This document shows positions 53,488 through 62,879 of a stretch of 64,000 nt of DNA, piece by piece. Made by a program: the position numbers and the translations under genes. Location: assembly GCF_900129795.1 (NCBI RefSeq), contig NZ_FQWW01000007.1, forward strand, positions 1-64,000. The letters are read 5' to 3'. The stretch's first letter is position 1, and the number at the start of each line of letters is the position of its first letter. The notes beneath the pieces were generated by a model. It ran no database searches, had not been told where the DNA came from, and saw only the letters and a program-made list of their open reading frames with translations. This DNA is from Flavobacterium sp. CF108 (lineage in GTDB: Bacteria; Bacteroidota; Bacteroidia; Flavobacteriales; Flavobacteriaceae).

Positions 53488-55197
53488 ATGAAAAATTCCG
53501 CATTATTTATCTTGACCCTGCTGTTTTTGGGAAATGCAAAATGTTTCGCCCAATACCCAAAATTAAGTGCAGAAGTTCAGGCGCAGGAAAAAGCTATTAA
53601 AGACGAAGCAAACAGACTTTCTGATGAAGCTTGGGCAAAAGCTTTAGTAGTTATTGAAGAAGAAGCAAAACACGGTAAACCATATATTCCATGGGCATCT
53701 CGTCCAAATGATTTACCTCAGGCAGAAATCCCTGCTTTCCCGGGTGCAGAAGGAGGCGGAATGTTTACCTTCGGAGGTCGCGGCGGAAAAGTTTACACGG
53801 TAACTAGCTTAGAAGACCGTGGGCCAGGAACGCTTCGTGATGCATGTGAACAAGGAGGAGCAAGAATAATAGTATTTAATGTTTCAGGAATTATCAGAAT
53901 CAAAAGTCCGTTAATTATTCGTGCACCATACATTACAATTGCTGGACAAACAGCTCCAGGAGACGGAATTTGTGTTGCAGGAGAATCAGTTTGGATTGAT
54001 ACACACGATGTAATTATCAGACACATGCGTTTCCGCAGAGGAGAAACTTTCGTAGGACGTCGTGATGATGCAATTGGAGGAAATCCTATTGGAAACATTA
54101 TGATCGATCACGTGTCAGCAACTTGGGGATTAGACGAAAATATGTCAATTTACAGACACATTTACAGTCCGGGTCCAGGTTATGCAGACGTAAAAGTAGG
54201 AACAGTAAATATTACAATCCAAAACAGTTTATTTGGAGAAGCATTAGATACTTACAACCATGCTTTCGGAAGTACTTTAGGTGGTGAAAACTGTTCCTTT
54301 ATGAGAAACATGTGGGCTAATAATGCAGGAAGAAATCCTTCTATCGGTTGGAATGGAATTTTCAATTTTGTAAACAACGTAGTTTTTAACTGGTACAACA
54401 GATCTACAGACGGAGGTGATTATACAGCAAATTACAACATCATCAACAATTTTTACAAACCAGGTCCAGTTACTGATTTATCTCAGCCAATAAGCTATAG
54501 AATTTTAAAACCAGAATCAGGAAGAAGTAAATTACCATACATGGTTTTTGGTAGAGTTTATGCAAACGGAAACGTAGTAAACAACAATGAAAAAGTAACA
54601 AAAGACAACTGGGACGGCGGAATTCAACTTGAAAATAAAAAAGGAGAATTAATGTCTTATGATGAAGCAAAAGTCTATTTCGATAAAATGAAAGCAGACA
54701 AACCTTTCCCGATGCCTTGGTTCAATAAATTCATGACTGCAGAAGAATCATATGAATTTGTACTTAAAAATGTTGGAGCAGCATTACCAATTAGAGATAA
54801 AGTTGACGAAAGAATCGTAAGAACAGTTAAAACAGGAGTTCCTGAATATGCAAAAGGATTAGAGAAAAAAGAATTCTATCAATTCGAACACAGACGTTTA
54901 CCGATGGATTCTTATAAAAAAGGAATCATTACAGATATTTCTCAAGTTGGAGGATATCCGGAATACAAAGGAAAACCTTATGTAGACACAGATAAAGACG
55001 GTATGCCGGATGCATGGGAGAAAAAATACGGATTAAATCCAAACGATGCATCAGATGCACAAGGAGATTTAAACGAAGACGGATATACAAATATTGAAGA
55101 TTACATCAACGGTGTAAATCCGGCAATAAAAGTAAACTGGAAAGATCTTGCTAATAATAAAGAAACATTAGTTCGACCAATATTAGATTTAAAATAA
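53488..55197 (+). CDS. PL1 pectate lyase with C-terminal Ca2+-binding repeat (copy 1)
   Basis: 569 aa from the ATG at 53488, chosen over the in-frame ATG at 53443 because it starts a good signal peptide (MKNSALFILTLLFLGNAKCFAQ) and the upstream ATG lies in a hairpin. PL1 beta-helix: AFPGAEGGGMFTFGGRGGKV, FNVSGIIRIKSP, ITIAGQTAPGDGI, DHVSATWGLDENMS, NNFYKPGP. C-terminus DTDKDGMPDAWEKKYGLNPND is a thrombospondin-type-3-like Ca2+ motif. Close paralogue of the gene at 56085. Confidence 0.9.
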   Translation: MKNSALFILTLLFLGNAKCFAQYPKLSAEVQAQEKAIKDEANRLSDEAWAKALVVIEEEAKHGKPYIPWASRPNDLPQAEIPAFPGAEGGGMFTFGGRGGKVYTVTSLEDRGPGTLRDACEQGGARIIVFNVSGIIRIKSPLIIRAPYITIAGQTAPGDGICVAGESVWIDTHDVIIRHMRFRRGETFVGRRDDAIGGNPIGNIMIDHVSATWGLDENMSIYRHIYSPGPGYADVKVGTVNITIQNSLFGEALDTYNHAFGSTLGGENCSFMRNMWANNAGRNPSIGWNGIFNFVNNVVFNWYNRSTDGGDYTANYNIINNFYKPGPVTDLSQPISYRILKPESGRSKLPYMVFGRVYANGNVVNNNEKVTKDNWDGGIQLENKKGELMSYDEAKVYFDKMKADKPFPMPWFNKFMTAEESYEFVLKNVGAALPIRDKVDERIVRTVKTGVPEYAKGLEKKEFYQFEHRRLPMDSYKKGIITDISQVGGYPEYKGKPYVDTDKDGMPDAWEKKYGLNPNDASDAQGDLNEDGYTNIEDYINGVNPAIKVNWKDLANNKETLVRPILDLK

Positions 55198-55204
55198 GAA
55201 ACAT

Positions 55205-55249
55205 TTTAAAAACATTCTTGTTTCGCAATGAAATGAGAATGTTTTTAAA
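55205..55249 (+). terminator. Hairpin between PL1 and DUF3826 genes, terminator or attenuator
   Basis: Exact 14-bp arms tttaaaaacattct (55205-55218) and agaatgtttttaaa (55236-55249), 17-nt loop, with the T-tract inside the right arm. A weak terminator that would lower expression of the following gene is plausible. Confidence 0.55.
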
Positions 55250-55269
55250 TATTAAAATAGCACGAAAAG

Positions 55270-55944
55270 ATGGCATTAAGAAAATTTAATATCAGTTTTT
55301 TAGCATTGGTTTTTTCATTTTCAGCATTAAATGCACAGCAGCATTTAGATCCTGAATATATCAAAGTAACCAATGAAAGAGCAGCAAAAATCGTTGCCAA
55401 ATTAGATTTAAAAGATACTAAAAAAGAAACATCAGTTTCAAATATTGTAGCACAGCAATTTAGAGATTTAAGCGAAATTCAGGATGGAAGAGACGCTGAA
55501 ATCAAAAAAATAAAAGACGATAGCAGTTTAGCAAAAGAAAAACAAAACGAGAAAATTGATAAACTGAAATCAAAAGCAGACGAATCAATTGAAAAACTGC
55601 ATAAATCTTACCTTAAAAAATTAGGCAAAGAATTATCAGAAGACAAAATTACTGAAGTTAAAGACGGAATGACTTATGGCGTGCTTCCAATAACAGTTGC
55701 AGGCTATAACGACATGCTTCCAAATTTAACTGCAGAGCAAAAAGATTATATCTACAAAGCTTTAGTTGAAGCCAGAGAACATGCAATGGACGGTGGTTCA
55801 TCTAAAGAAAAACACGGGTGGTTTGGTAAATACAAAGGAAGAATCAATAACTATTTATCAAAACAAGGTTACGATCTAAACAAGGAAAGTGCTGACTGGC
55901 ACAAACGTCTTGAAGAAAGAGAGAAAACCAAAGCAGGTCAATAA
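55270..55944 (+). CDS. DUF3826-like secreted protein of unknown function
   Basis: 224 aa, signal peptide to about residue 22 (FSALNAQ). Mostly helical and charged, with a likely coiled coil at about 70-120 (DGRDAEIKKIKDD ... SKADESIEKLHKSYLKKL). A conserved-looking C-terminal part has DGMTYGVLPITVAGYNDMLPNLTAEQKDYIYKAL, HGWFGKYKGRINNYLSKQGYDL. It sits between two paralogous PL1 lyases. The helical, non-enzymatic look suggests a binding, chaperone or inhibitor role for the lyases; this is inference only. Confidence 0.7.
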   Translation: MALRKFNISFLALVFSFSALNAQQHLDPEYIKVTNERAAKIVAKLDLKDTKKETSVSNIVAQQFRDLSEIQDGRDAEIKKIKDDSSLAKEKQNEKIDKLKSKADESIEKLHKSYLKKLGKELSEDKITEVKDGMTYGVLPITVAGYNDMLPNLTAEQKDYIYKALVEAREHAMDGGSSKEKHGWFGKYKGRINNYLSKQGYDLNKESADWHKRLEEREKTKAGQ

Positions 55945-56084
55945 GAAGTCCTTAGTGAAGAGTAAAGAGTGATTCGTTTTTTTATGACTAAAAAAATATT
56001 GCTAAACTCTAATCACTAAGAATTAAGTACTAATCACAAAAAGCTAATCACTAATTACTAAGAACTATTCACTAAGTACTAAAA
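55945..56084. repeat. Short CTAATCACTAA direct-repeat region
   Basis: The 140-bp gap holds several near-copies of actaatcac/ctaa(g)aa(t) words in direct order (55990-56080) and a partial inverted piece (gtgaagagtaaagagtgat) at its left end. No function evident. Confidence 0.6.
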
Positions 56085-57791
56085 ATGCAGACTACCTTCC
56101 CAATAACCACATTAAAAAGAACCATGATGATCTTTTCATTTTGTTCTTTCTTTACTTCGGCATATGCACAATATCCAGAAATTCCGAAACCGCTTCAAGA
56201 CAAAGCCGATGCAATTTTGGCCGATGAAGAAAAAAGGTTAGCCGAAATCTGGAAAAATAATTACAGTACAATACAGACAGAAGCTAAACAAGGAAAACCT
56301 TATTTACCTTGGGCATCTTACCCTAAAGATTTCGTTCAGGCAGATATTCCTGCTTTTCCGGGAGCTGAAGGCGGCGGAGCTTTTACACAAGGTGGCCGCG
56401 GCGGAAAAATATTTGTAGTAACCAGTTTAGAAGACAGCGGAAAAGGAACTTTTCGTGAAGCCTGCGAAGCCGTTGGAGCCAGAACAATAGTTTTTAATGT
56501 TTCTGGAATTATTCAGTTAAAAAAGAGAATAAGCATGCGTGCGCCGTACGTTACAATTGCAGGACAAACTGCTCCGGGCGACGGAATTTGCATTGCTGGT
56601 GAAACTCTGGAAATCGATACACACGACGTAATTATCAGACATATGCGTTTTCGTCGTGGAGCAACCGAAGTAGCCAGAAGAGATGACGCACTTGGAGGAA
56701 ATCCAATAGGAAATATAATCGTAGATCACTGCTCAGTAAGCTGGGGATTAGACGAAAATATTTCATTATACAGACATCAGTTTCAGGCCAATGATAAATC
56801 GAAATTAGAAAAACTGCCAGCTTGTAATATTACCATTCAAAATACCATTTCTTCAGAAGGTTTAGATACTTACAATCATGCCTTTGGAAGTACAATTGGC
56901 GGATTAAACAGCACGTTTATGCGTAATTTATGGGCTGATAATATTTCAAGAAATGCCTCAATCGGAATGTACGGTGATTTTAATTTTGTAAACAATGTGA
57001 TTTTCAATTGGTGGAATCGTTCTCTTGACGGAGGTGATTATCGTTCGATGTTTAACATCATCAATAATTATTTTAAACCGGGACCAATTACACCTTCAGA
57101 TCAGCCAATACGATACAGAATTCTAAAACCAGAATCAGGATATATGAAACCAAAAACATACGGAAGAGCCTATGTTTCGGGTAATTTTATTGTTGGTTCT
57201 CCAGAAGTTACAGCCGATAACTGGAATGGCGGTGTACAATTAGAAGACCTTCCGGAAGCAGAAGTAAAATCATATTTAGAATTTATCAAACAGCCAAAAG
57301 CCTTTACAATGCCTCATATTACAATTATGAAAGCAGAAGAAGCCTATGAATTTGTTTTAAATAATGTTGGAGCAACAATCCCAAAAAGAGACATGGTTGA
57401 CGAAAGAATTATCAAACAAGTTCGCACAGGAAAAATTGAAGTTAAAGACGGTTTAGAAAACGCAATAGGAAAAGATTTTATTAAAAGAAGATTACCTGCA
57501 GACTCCTATAAAAAAGGAATTATAACTCATCCTGACCAAGTAGGCGGTTATCCGGTTTACAAAGGAAAAGCTTATAAAGATTCTGATAATGACGGAATTC
57601 CAGACGCATGGGAAAAGAAAAACGGTTTAAACCCGAATGATGCTTCTGATGCCAACAAAGATGCAAACGGCGACGGATACACCAACATCGAGAAATATTT
57701 TAACGGAATTGACCCAAACAGTAAAACAGACTGGACAAAAACCGAAAACAATACAGATACATTAGCAAAATCAAAAGGATTATTGCAATAA
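56085..57791 (+). CDS. PL1 pectate lyase with C-terminal Ca2+-binding repeat (copy 2)
   Basis: 568 aa; signal peptide core MMIFSFCSFFTSAYAQ, so the Met at position 13 or 14 is also a possible start. Same architecture as the paralogue at 53488: AFPGAEGGGAFTQGGRGGKI, FNVSGIIQLKKR, ITIAGQTAPGDGI, DHCSVSWGLDENIS, NNYFKPGP, and the Ca2+ motif DSDNDGIPDAWEKKNGLNPND. Duplicated and diverged lyases probably differ in methylation or chain-length preference. Confidence 0.9.
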   Translation: MQTTFPITTLKRTMMIFSFCSFFTSAYAQYPEIPKPLQDKADAILADEEKRLAEIWKNNYSTIQTEAKQGKPYLPWASYPKDFVQADIPAFPGAEGGGAFTQGGRGGKIFVVTSLEDSGKGTFREACEAVGARTIVFNVSGIIQLKKRISMRAPYVTIAGQTAPGDGICIAGETLEIDTHDVIIRHMRFRRGATEVARRDDALGGNPIGNIIVDHCSVSWGLDENISLYRHQFQANDKSKLEKLPACNITIQNTISSEGLDTYNHAFGSTIGGLNSTFMRNLWADNISRNASIGMYGDFNFVNNVIFNWWNRSLDGGDYRSMFNIINNYFKPGPITPSDQPIRYRILKPESGYMKPKTYGRAYVSGNFIVGSPEVTADNWNGGVQLEDLPEAEVKSYLEFIKQPKAFTMPHITIMKAEEAYEFVLNNVGATIPKRDMVDERIIKQVRTGKIEVKDGLENAIGKDFIKRRLPADSYKKGIITHPDQVGGYPVYKGKAYKDSDNDGIPDAWEKKNGLNPNDASDANKDANGDGYTNIEKYFNGIDPNSKTDWTKTENNTDTLAKSKGLLQ

Positions 57792-57826
57792 AGTCTTAAA
57801 TTTAATCACCAGAATATTCTCAAAGC

Positions 57827-57858
57827 AAACCAGACAGGTTTTTAAACCTGTCTGGTTT
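57827..57858. repeat. GACAGGTTTT palindrome, copy 5
   Basis: aaaccagacaggttttt paired with aaacctgtctggttt. The variable pair is A-T here; pairing kept. Confidence 0.85.
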
Positions 57859-57882
57859 AATCACAACAAAAAATATTTTAAA

Positions 57883-60800
57883 GTGAACTTCAATCAACTA
57901 AAAAATATAATTTCCCTTCAAAAGAGCAATCTGTTTTTGTTCAGTTTCATTTTGTTTTTAACAACAAATATAGGAACTGCTCAAAATAATTTCCCTGATA
58001 TTGTTAAAACCAAAGAAGGAAAACTTTCTTTTACAGCAGATAGCAAAGGAAATCAAATTCCTGATTTCTCATATGCGGGATATATGGCTTCTGAAAAAGC
58101 AATACCAAATGTGGAGAATAAAATTTTTGTTCCAAAACAAGAAGAAGACGCCACAGAAAGAATTCAGGCAGCAATTGATTATGTTAGTAATTTGAAACCA
58201 AATAAATCAGGGTTTCGCGGTGCTGTACTTTTAGACAAAGGAACTTTCAAAATAAGCGGAACTTTATTCATTAAAAAATCAGGAGTGGTTTTACGAGGAA
58301 GTGGAAATACTGAAAACGGAACAATTCTGTTAGGAACCGGATTAAAAAGAGAAGCAGTAATTAGAATTTTAGGAACTGATGACAAAAAATTAGGAGAAAC
58401 TTTTGAATTCAATACAGCTTATACACCACTCGGAACAAAAAAAATCCAATTAAAAAATGCTTCTAAATTAAAACCATCTGATGAAATTATAATTAGTAAA
58501 CCTTTAACCGATAATTGGATTAAAGAGTTAAAAATGGATGATTTTGGAGCCGAAACCGGTTGGGTAGGCTGGAAAAAAAATGATTGGGATATTACTTGGA
58601 ACAGAGTTGTAACTAATATCAGCGGTAATGAAGTAACGCTAAATGTGCCGTTAACCATGACTTTGGATGATGTTTACGGACCAGCAAAAGTAACTTTATA
58701 TACTTGGTCAGGAAGAATTGAGCAAATCGGGATTGAAAATATTCTTTTGAAATCAACTTATGATCAGTCAAAACCAAAAGACGAAGAACACAGATGGTTA
58801 GGAATCAGCATAGAAAACACAAAAAATGCCTGGGTAAAACAAGTGAATTTCAAGCATTTTTCTGGTGGAGCAGTTGCTTTATTAAAATCGGCACAGCAAA
58901 TTACAGTTGAAGATTGTATAGCAACCGAACCTGTTTCTGAAATTGCAGGTTTTAGACGTCATACTTTTTATACCGAAGGCCAGCAAACACTATTTCAACG
59001 TTGTTACTCAGAATATGGTTACCACGATTTTGCTGTAGGCGGATTTGGAACAACAGGGCCAAATGCGTTTATTCAATGTGAGTCGTTTATGCCTTTTAAT
59101 AATAGCGGGGCAATTGGCAGTTGGGCAACAGGAGTATTATTTGAAGTTTCATATATAGACGGACACGCCTTAAGTTATAACAATAGAGAACAAAATGGAA
59201 GAGGCGCAGGCTGGACCGCTGCAAATAGCGTAATCTGGGAAACATCAGCATCTAAAATAGAATGTTACAGCCCGCCAACAGCACAAAACTGGGCTTTTGG
59301 AACTTGGGGCGGAATTATGGCTGGCGACGGTCATTGGAAAGATGTAAACGGACATATCAATCCGAGAAGTTTGTTTTATTCGCAATTAGAAAATCGTTTG
59401 GGACAGGTTCCTATGAAACCGTTTATATACGATTTAGGTTCAGAACCTTCATCAAGTCCCGAAGTAGAAGCAGCACAAGAATTAACTAAAAATTCACTTG
59501 CTCCAAAAGAAAATTTACAGGAATGGATTGCAGAAGTTTCAAAAGCAAATCCAATTGATACGAGCAATTCAGGACTTAAAAACGCCAATGATTTAAAAAT
59601 AAATTCTGCACAAAATATAATTTCTACCAACAAAGTAATAACAAAAAACGGATGGCTTATTTACGATAATAAAGTAATTGCCGGAAACCGATTAAATGTG
59701 CCTTGGTGGAGAGGAAGCCTTAGAGACAGCGACATTTCTAAGTCATTGCCGGATGTTACCAGATTTGTTCCCGGAAGAACCGGAACAGGTTTTACAGATA
59801 ATATCAACGAAGTTGCAGATTATTTAAGCACCAATAATATGGTTGCGTTAGAACATAATTATGGTTTATGGTACGAACGAAGAATGGACGATCACGAACG
59901 CATTCGTCGTTTTGATGCCGATGTTTGGCCGCCTTTCTACGAACAGCCATTTGCAAGAAGCGGACAAGATTTAGCCTGGGATCAATTAAGTAAATATGAT
60001 TTGACAAAATTCAATGATTGGTATTGGGATCGTTTGTCGCTTTTTGCAGATTTAGCAGAAACTAAAGGACAATTGCTAATCAATCAGCAGTATTTTCAAC
60101 ATAACATTATAGAAGCTGGAGCGCATTGGGCAAGTTCACCTTGGCGTTCAGCAAACAATATAAATAGTACAGGTTTTCCGGAACCGCCGCCGTATGCAGG
60201 AGACAAACGTATTTTTATGGCAGAACAATTTTATGATGTTAACAACCCTGCCAGAAGAAAATTGCACCAAGGTTTTATTCGAAAATCATTAGAAAATTTT
60301 CAGGAAAACAGCAACGTAATTCAGTTAACAAGTGCTGAATATACTGGCCCGCTTCATTTCATGCAATTTTGGATTGATGAAGTTCAAAAATGGAAAGACG
60401 AAACAGGCAAAAAAGGAATCATTGGTTTAAGTGCTACAAAAGATGTTCAGGATGCTATTTTAAATGATGCACAAAGAGCCAAAACAGTAGATTTAATTGA
60501 CATTCGTTATTGGTATTATAAAGAAGACGGATCGGCATACGCACCGCAAGGCGGATTAAATTTAGCACCAAGACAACACGCCAGAAAATTAAAAACAGGA
60601 AAAGAAACAGACGATCAGGTATATCGTGCCGTTCGCGAATACAGAGAAAAATATCCAGAAAAAGTAATTCTATATTCGACAGATGCATCCCCAAGATTTG
60701 GATGGCCGGCTTTAATGGCTGGAGCGTCAATGCCAAACATTCAAAAAATTGCACTTCCAGAATTTTATTCCGCTTTAAGCGAAATGAAATTAGTGGAGGG

Positions 60801-61044
60801 AGATACCTTTTCAGATAATCTTTGGAAATTAGAAAACAAAGGAAAAAGCTATCTTTTCTATTTAAAAAACAACCAAGATATCATAATTGATTTAACTGAT
60901 GCAAAAGGAATTTTCGAAGTATATACAATAAACGGAGCAACAGGAACCATCACCAAAAAAGCAAACATAAACGGAGGAAAACAAGTAACAATTCCACAAT
61001 CCGAAATCAAAGAAAACGTGCTTTTTGTAGTAAAAAAAAGTTAG
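57883..61044 (+). CDS. Two-module beta-helix plus DUF6298-like protein, unknown activity
   Basis: 1053 aa with a GTG start (no in-frame ATG before the signal peptide SNLFLFSFILFLTTNIGTAQ). N-terminal half (about 70-540) is a pectate-lyase-superfamily beta-helix: ATERIQAAIDYVSN, GAVLLDKGTFKISGTLFIKKSGVVLRGSG, GGIMAGDGHWKDVNGH. C-terminal half (about 600-980) has NNMVALEHNYGLWYERRMDDHERIRR, PPFYEQPFARSGQ, QLINQQYFQHNI-like blocks, LTSAEYTGPLHFMQFWIDEV and LIDIRYWYY, a TIM-barrel-like pattern with acidic strand ends that I associate with DUF6298. A small beta-domain ends the protein. Probably a new type of pectin-active enzyme. Confidence 0.65.
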   Translation: MNFNQLKNIISLQKSNLFLFSFILFLTTNIGTAQNNFPDIVKTKEGKLSFTADSKGNQIPDFSYAGYMASEKAIPNVENKIFVPKQEEDATERIQAAIDYVSNLKPNKSGFRGAVLLDKGTFKISGTLFIKKSGVVLRGSGNTENGTILLGTGLKREAVIRILGTDDKKLGETFEFNTAYTPLGTKKIQLKNASKLKPSDEIIISKPLTDNWIKELKMDDFGAETGWVGWKKNDWDITWNRVVTNISGNEVTLNVPLTMTLDDVYGPAKVTLYTWSGRIEQIGIENILLKSTYDQSKPKDEEHRWLGISIENTKNAWVKQVNFKHFSGGAVALLKSAQQITVEDCIATEPVSEIAGFRRHTFYTEGQQTLFQRCYSEYGYHDFAVGGFGTTGPNAFIQCESFMPFNNSGAIGSWATGVLFEVSYIDGHALSYNNREQNGRGAGWTAANSVIWETSASKIECYSPPTAQNWAFGTWGGIMAGDGHWKDVNGHINPRSLFYSQLENRLGQVPMKPFIYDLGSEPSSSPEVEAAQELTKNSLAPKENLQEWIAEVSKANPIDTSNSGLKNANDLKINSAQNIISTNKVITKNGWLIYDNKVIAGNRLNVPWWRGSLRDSDISKSLPDVTRFVPGRTGTGFTDNINEVADYLSTNNMVALEHNYGLWYERRMDDHERIRRFDADVWPPFYEQPFARSGQDLAWDQLSKYDLTKFNDWYWDRLSLFADLAETKGQLLINQQYFQHNIIEAGAHWASSPWRSANNINSTGFPEPPPYAGDKRIFMAEQFYDVNNPARRKLHQGFIRKSLENFQENSNVIQLTSAEYTGPLHFMQFWIDEVQKWKDETGKKGIIGLSATKDVQDAILNDAQRAKTVDLIDIRYWYYKEDGSAYAPQGGLNLAPRQHARKLKTGKETDDQVYRAVREYREKYPEKVILYSTDASPRFGWPALMAGASMPNIQKIALPEFYSALSEMKLVEGDTFSDNLWKLENKGKSYLFYLKNNQDIIIDLTDAKGIFEVYTINGATGTITKKANINGGKQVTIPQSEIKENVLFVVKKS

Positions 61045-61163
61045 CCACAGATTTCACAGATTAGAAGGATTAAAAAAATAAAATCTGCCTAATCTGCGAA
61101 ATCTGCATGAAAAATTTATAGACAAAGCTTGGAAAATCCATTAAATCAGTGAAATCTGTGGCA
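61042..61163. repeat. Degenerate CCACAGATTTCACAGATT inverted repeat
   Basis: Left arm agccacagatttcacagatt, right arm aatcagtgaaatctgtggc near 61143-61161, with inner tctgcctaatctgcgaaatctgc pieces. A looser member of the CCACAGATT family. Confidence 0.7.
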
Positions 61164-61253
61164 GAAAAAACACAGCATAGAGTAAAAATTCGAGAAAATT
61201 AGTGCAATTCGTGGCAAACAACCAAACAACCATAAATTCAAAATAAACCAAAA

Positions 61254-62651
61254 ATGAATCTGAAAATTAAATATTTATACGCCCTATGTATAAGCTTTTT
61301 GCTGACAGCACAAAGCGGATTTTCGCAATCAACAAAAGGCGTTCTGCCTCAAATCAAAGTATCTAAGAATCAGCATTATTTTGTTACCGAAAATGAAAAA
61401 CCTTTTTTCTGGCTCGGCGACACAGGCTGGCTGACATTCGGAAAACTAGACAGAGCAGGCGTTGATAAATATTTTAAAGACAGAAAAGAAAAAGGATTCA
61501 ACGTTGTTCAGGTAATGGTTTTGCATAATATAAATGCTGTAAACGTTTATGGCGATGCAGCTTTAATCAACGAAGATGTTTCAAAACCATTAATAACATC
61601 TGGAAACAACTTCAACAACGCAACAGAATACGATTATTGGGATCACGTAGATTACACTTTAGATGTGGCTCAAAAAAACGGAATTTATGTTGCAATGGTT
61701 CCGGTTTGGGGAACCAACGTTTCAAAAGGAAATAAAGTAAGTAAAGAACAAGCAATTATATACGCTAAATTCTTAGTCGATAGATATAAAAATAGAACCA
61801 ACGTAATTTGGTTAAACGGTGGAGATACACACGGAAATGAATTTCAGGATATTTGGAATGCTATCGGAAACACTTTAAAAACCAACAATCCAAACCAGTT
61901 AGTGACTTTTCACCCATTTGGAAGAACCGATTCTTCAGAGAACTTCCATAATGCAAAATGGCTGGATTTCAATATGTTTCAGTCAGGACACAGAAGATAC
62001 GATCAGGATTCAGTGAAAACGAATTTTAAAGAAGACAATTATAAATTTGTTTTAAGAGATTTTGAATTAAAACCAACAAAACCAACACTTGACGGGGAAC
62101 CTTCTTACGAAGGAATTCCACACGGTTTACACGATACTTTACAACCAAAATGGACCGCAAATGATGTTCGTCGTTACGGATATTGGTCAGTACTTTCGGG
62201 CGCAGCAGGTTACACATACGGACACAACGCCGTAATGCAAATGTTCAGAAAAGGAGATAAACCAGCTTACGGAAATAAAGAATTATGGACATCAGCAATC
62301 AATGCTCCCGGAGCAGGACAAATGATTTACATCAAAAAACTAATGTTAGAATTTCCATTTTTAGAAGGAATTCCAGATGCTTCATTAATTGCGAATCAAG
62401 GTGAAAAATACGATTATATTTCAGCAATAAAAGGAAAAAAATACGCTTTGATTTACACTTACAACGGAAGAAAAATCGAAGTAAATATGGGCAAGATTTC
62501 AGGGGATAAAGTTACAGCAGCTTGGTACAATCCAAGAAACGGACAAAAAACAAAAATTAGAATTGTAGATAATAAAGGAACCAAAGAATTTCAGCCTTCA
62601 GGCAAAAAAGAAGATGGTAACGACTGGGTTTTGATTTTAAGCACAAAGTAA
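61254..62651 (+). CDS. GH140 apiosidase-like enzyme
   Basis: 465 aa, signal peptide to about residue 25 (AQSGFSQ). TIM barrel: FVTENEKPFFWLGDTGWLTF (43-62), VQVMVLHN, WLNGGDTHG with D191, and LDGEPSYEG with E282. The acidic pair matches the spacing of Asp187 and Glu284 of the Bacteroides GH140 apiosidase BT1012. C-terminal beta-domain ends NDWVLILSTK. In RG-II it splits the apiose-galacturonic acid linkage that joins side chains to the backbone. Confidence 0.85.
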   Translation: MNLKIKYLYALCISFLLTAQSGFSQSTKGVLPQIKVSKNQHYFVTENEKPFFWLGDTGWLTFGKLDRAGVDKYFKDRKEKGFNVVQVMVLHNINAVNVYGDAALINEDVSKPLITSGNNFNNATEYDYWDHVDYTLDVAQKNGIYVAMVPVWGTNVSKGNKVSKEQAIIYAKFLVDRYKNRTNVIWLNGGDTHGNEFQDIWNAIGNTLKTNNPNQLVTFHPFGRTDSSENFHNAKWLDFNMFQSGHRRYDQDSVKTNFKEDNYKFVLRDFELKPTKPTLDGEPSYEGIPHGLHDTLQPKWTANDVRRYGYWSVLSGAAGYTYGHNAVMQMFRKGDKPAYGNKELWTSAINAPGAGQMIYIKKLMLEFPFLEGIPDASLIANQGEKYDYISAIKGKKYALIYTYNGRKIEVNMGKISGDKVTAAWYNPRNGQKTKIRIVDNKGTKEFQPSGKKEDGNDWVLILSTK

Positions 62652-62660
62652 ACACAAAGG

Positions 62661-62750
62661 TTGTCATTGCGAGGAACGAAGCAAACTCACTAACCATAAG
62701 ACACAAAGTTTGATTTTGCAAATGGGATTGCTTCGTTCCTCGCAATGACA
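62661..62750. repeat. GCGAGGAACGAAGCAA inverted repeat, copy 3
   Basis: Left arm ttgtcattgcgaggaacga, right arm its inverse complement ending at 62750, around about 45 bp including cactaaccataagacac. Right after the GH140 stop. Confidence 0.85.
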
Positions 62751-62769
62751 AAAATGAGAATAAAATATT

Positions 62770-62866
62770 TCACGCAGATTTAAAATGATTTAAGCAGATT
62801 CAGCAGATATTTTTAAAATATAAATCGGCGCTAATCTGCTAAAATCTGCCAGATCTGCGCGAAATA
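62770..62866. repeat. CGCAGATTTAAAATGATT inverted repeat
   Basis: Left tcacgcagatttaaaatgatt...gcagattcagcagat and right atctgctaaaatctgccagatctgcgcga form an imperfect inverted repeat just before the terminal GH28 gene. Confidence 0.75.
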
Positions 62867-62879
62867 AAAAAATACAACT

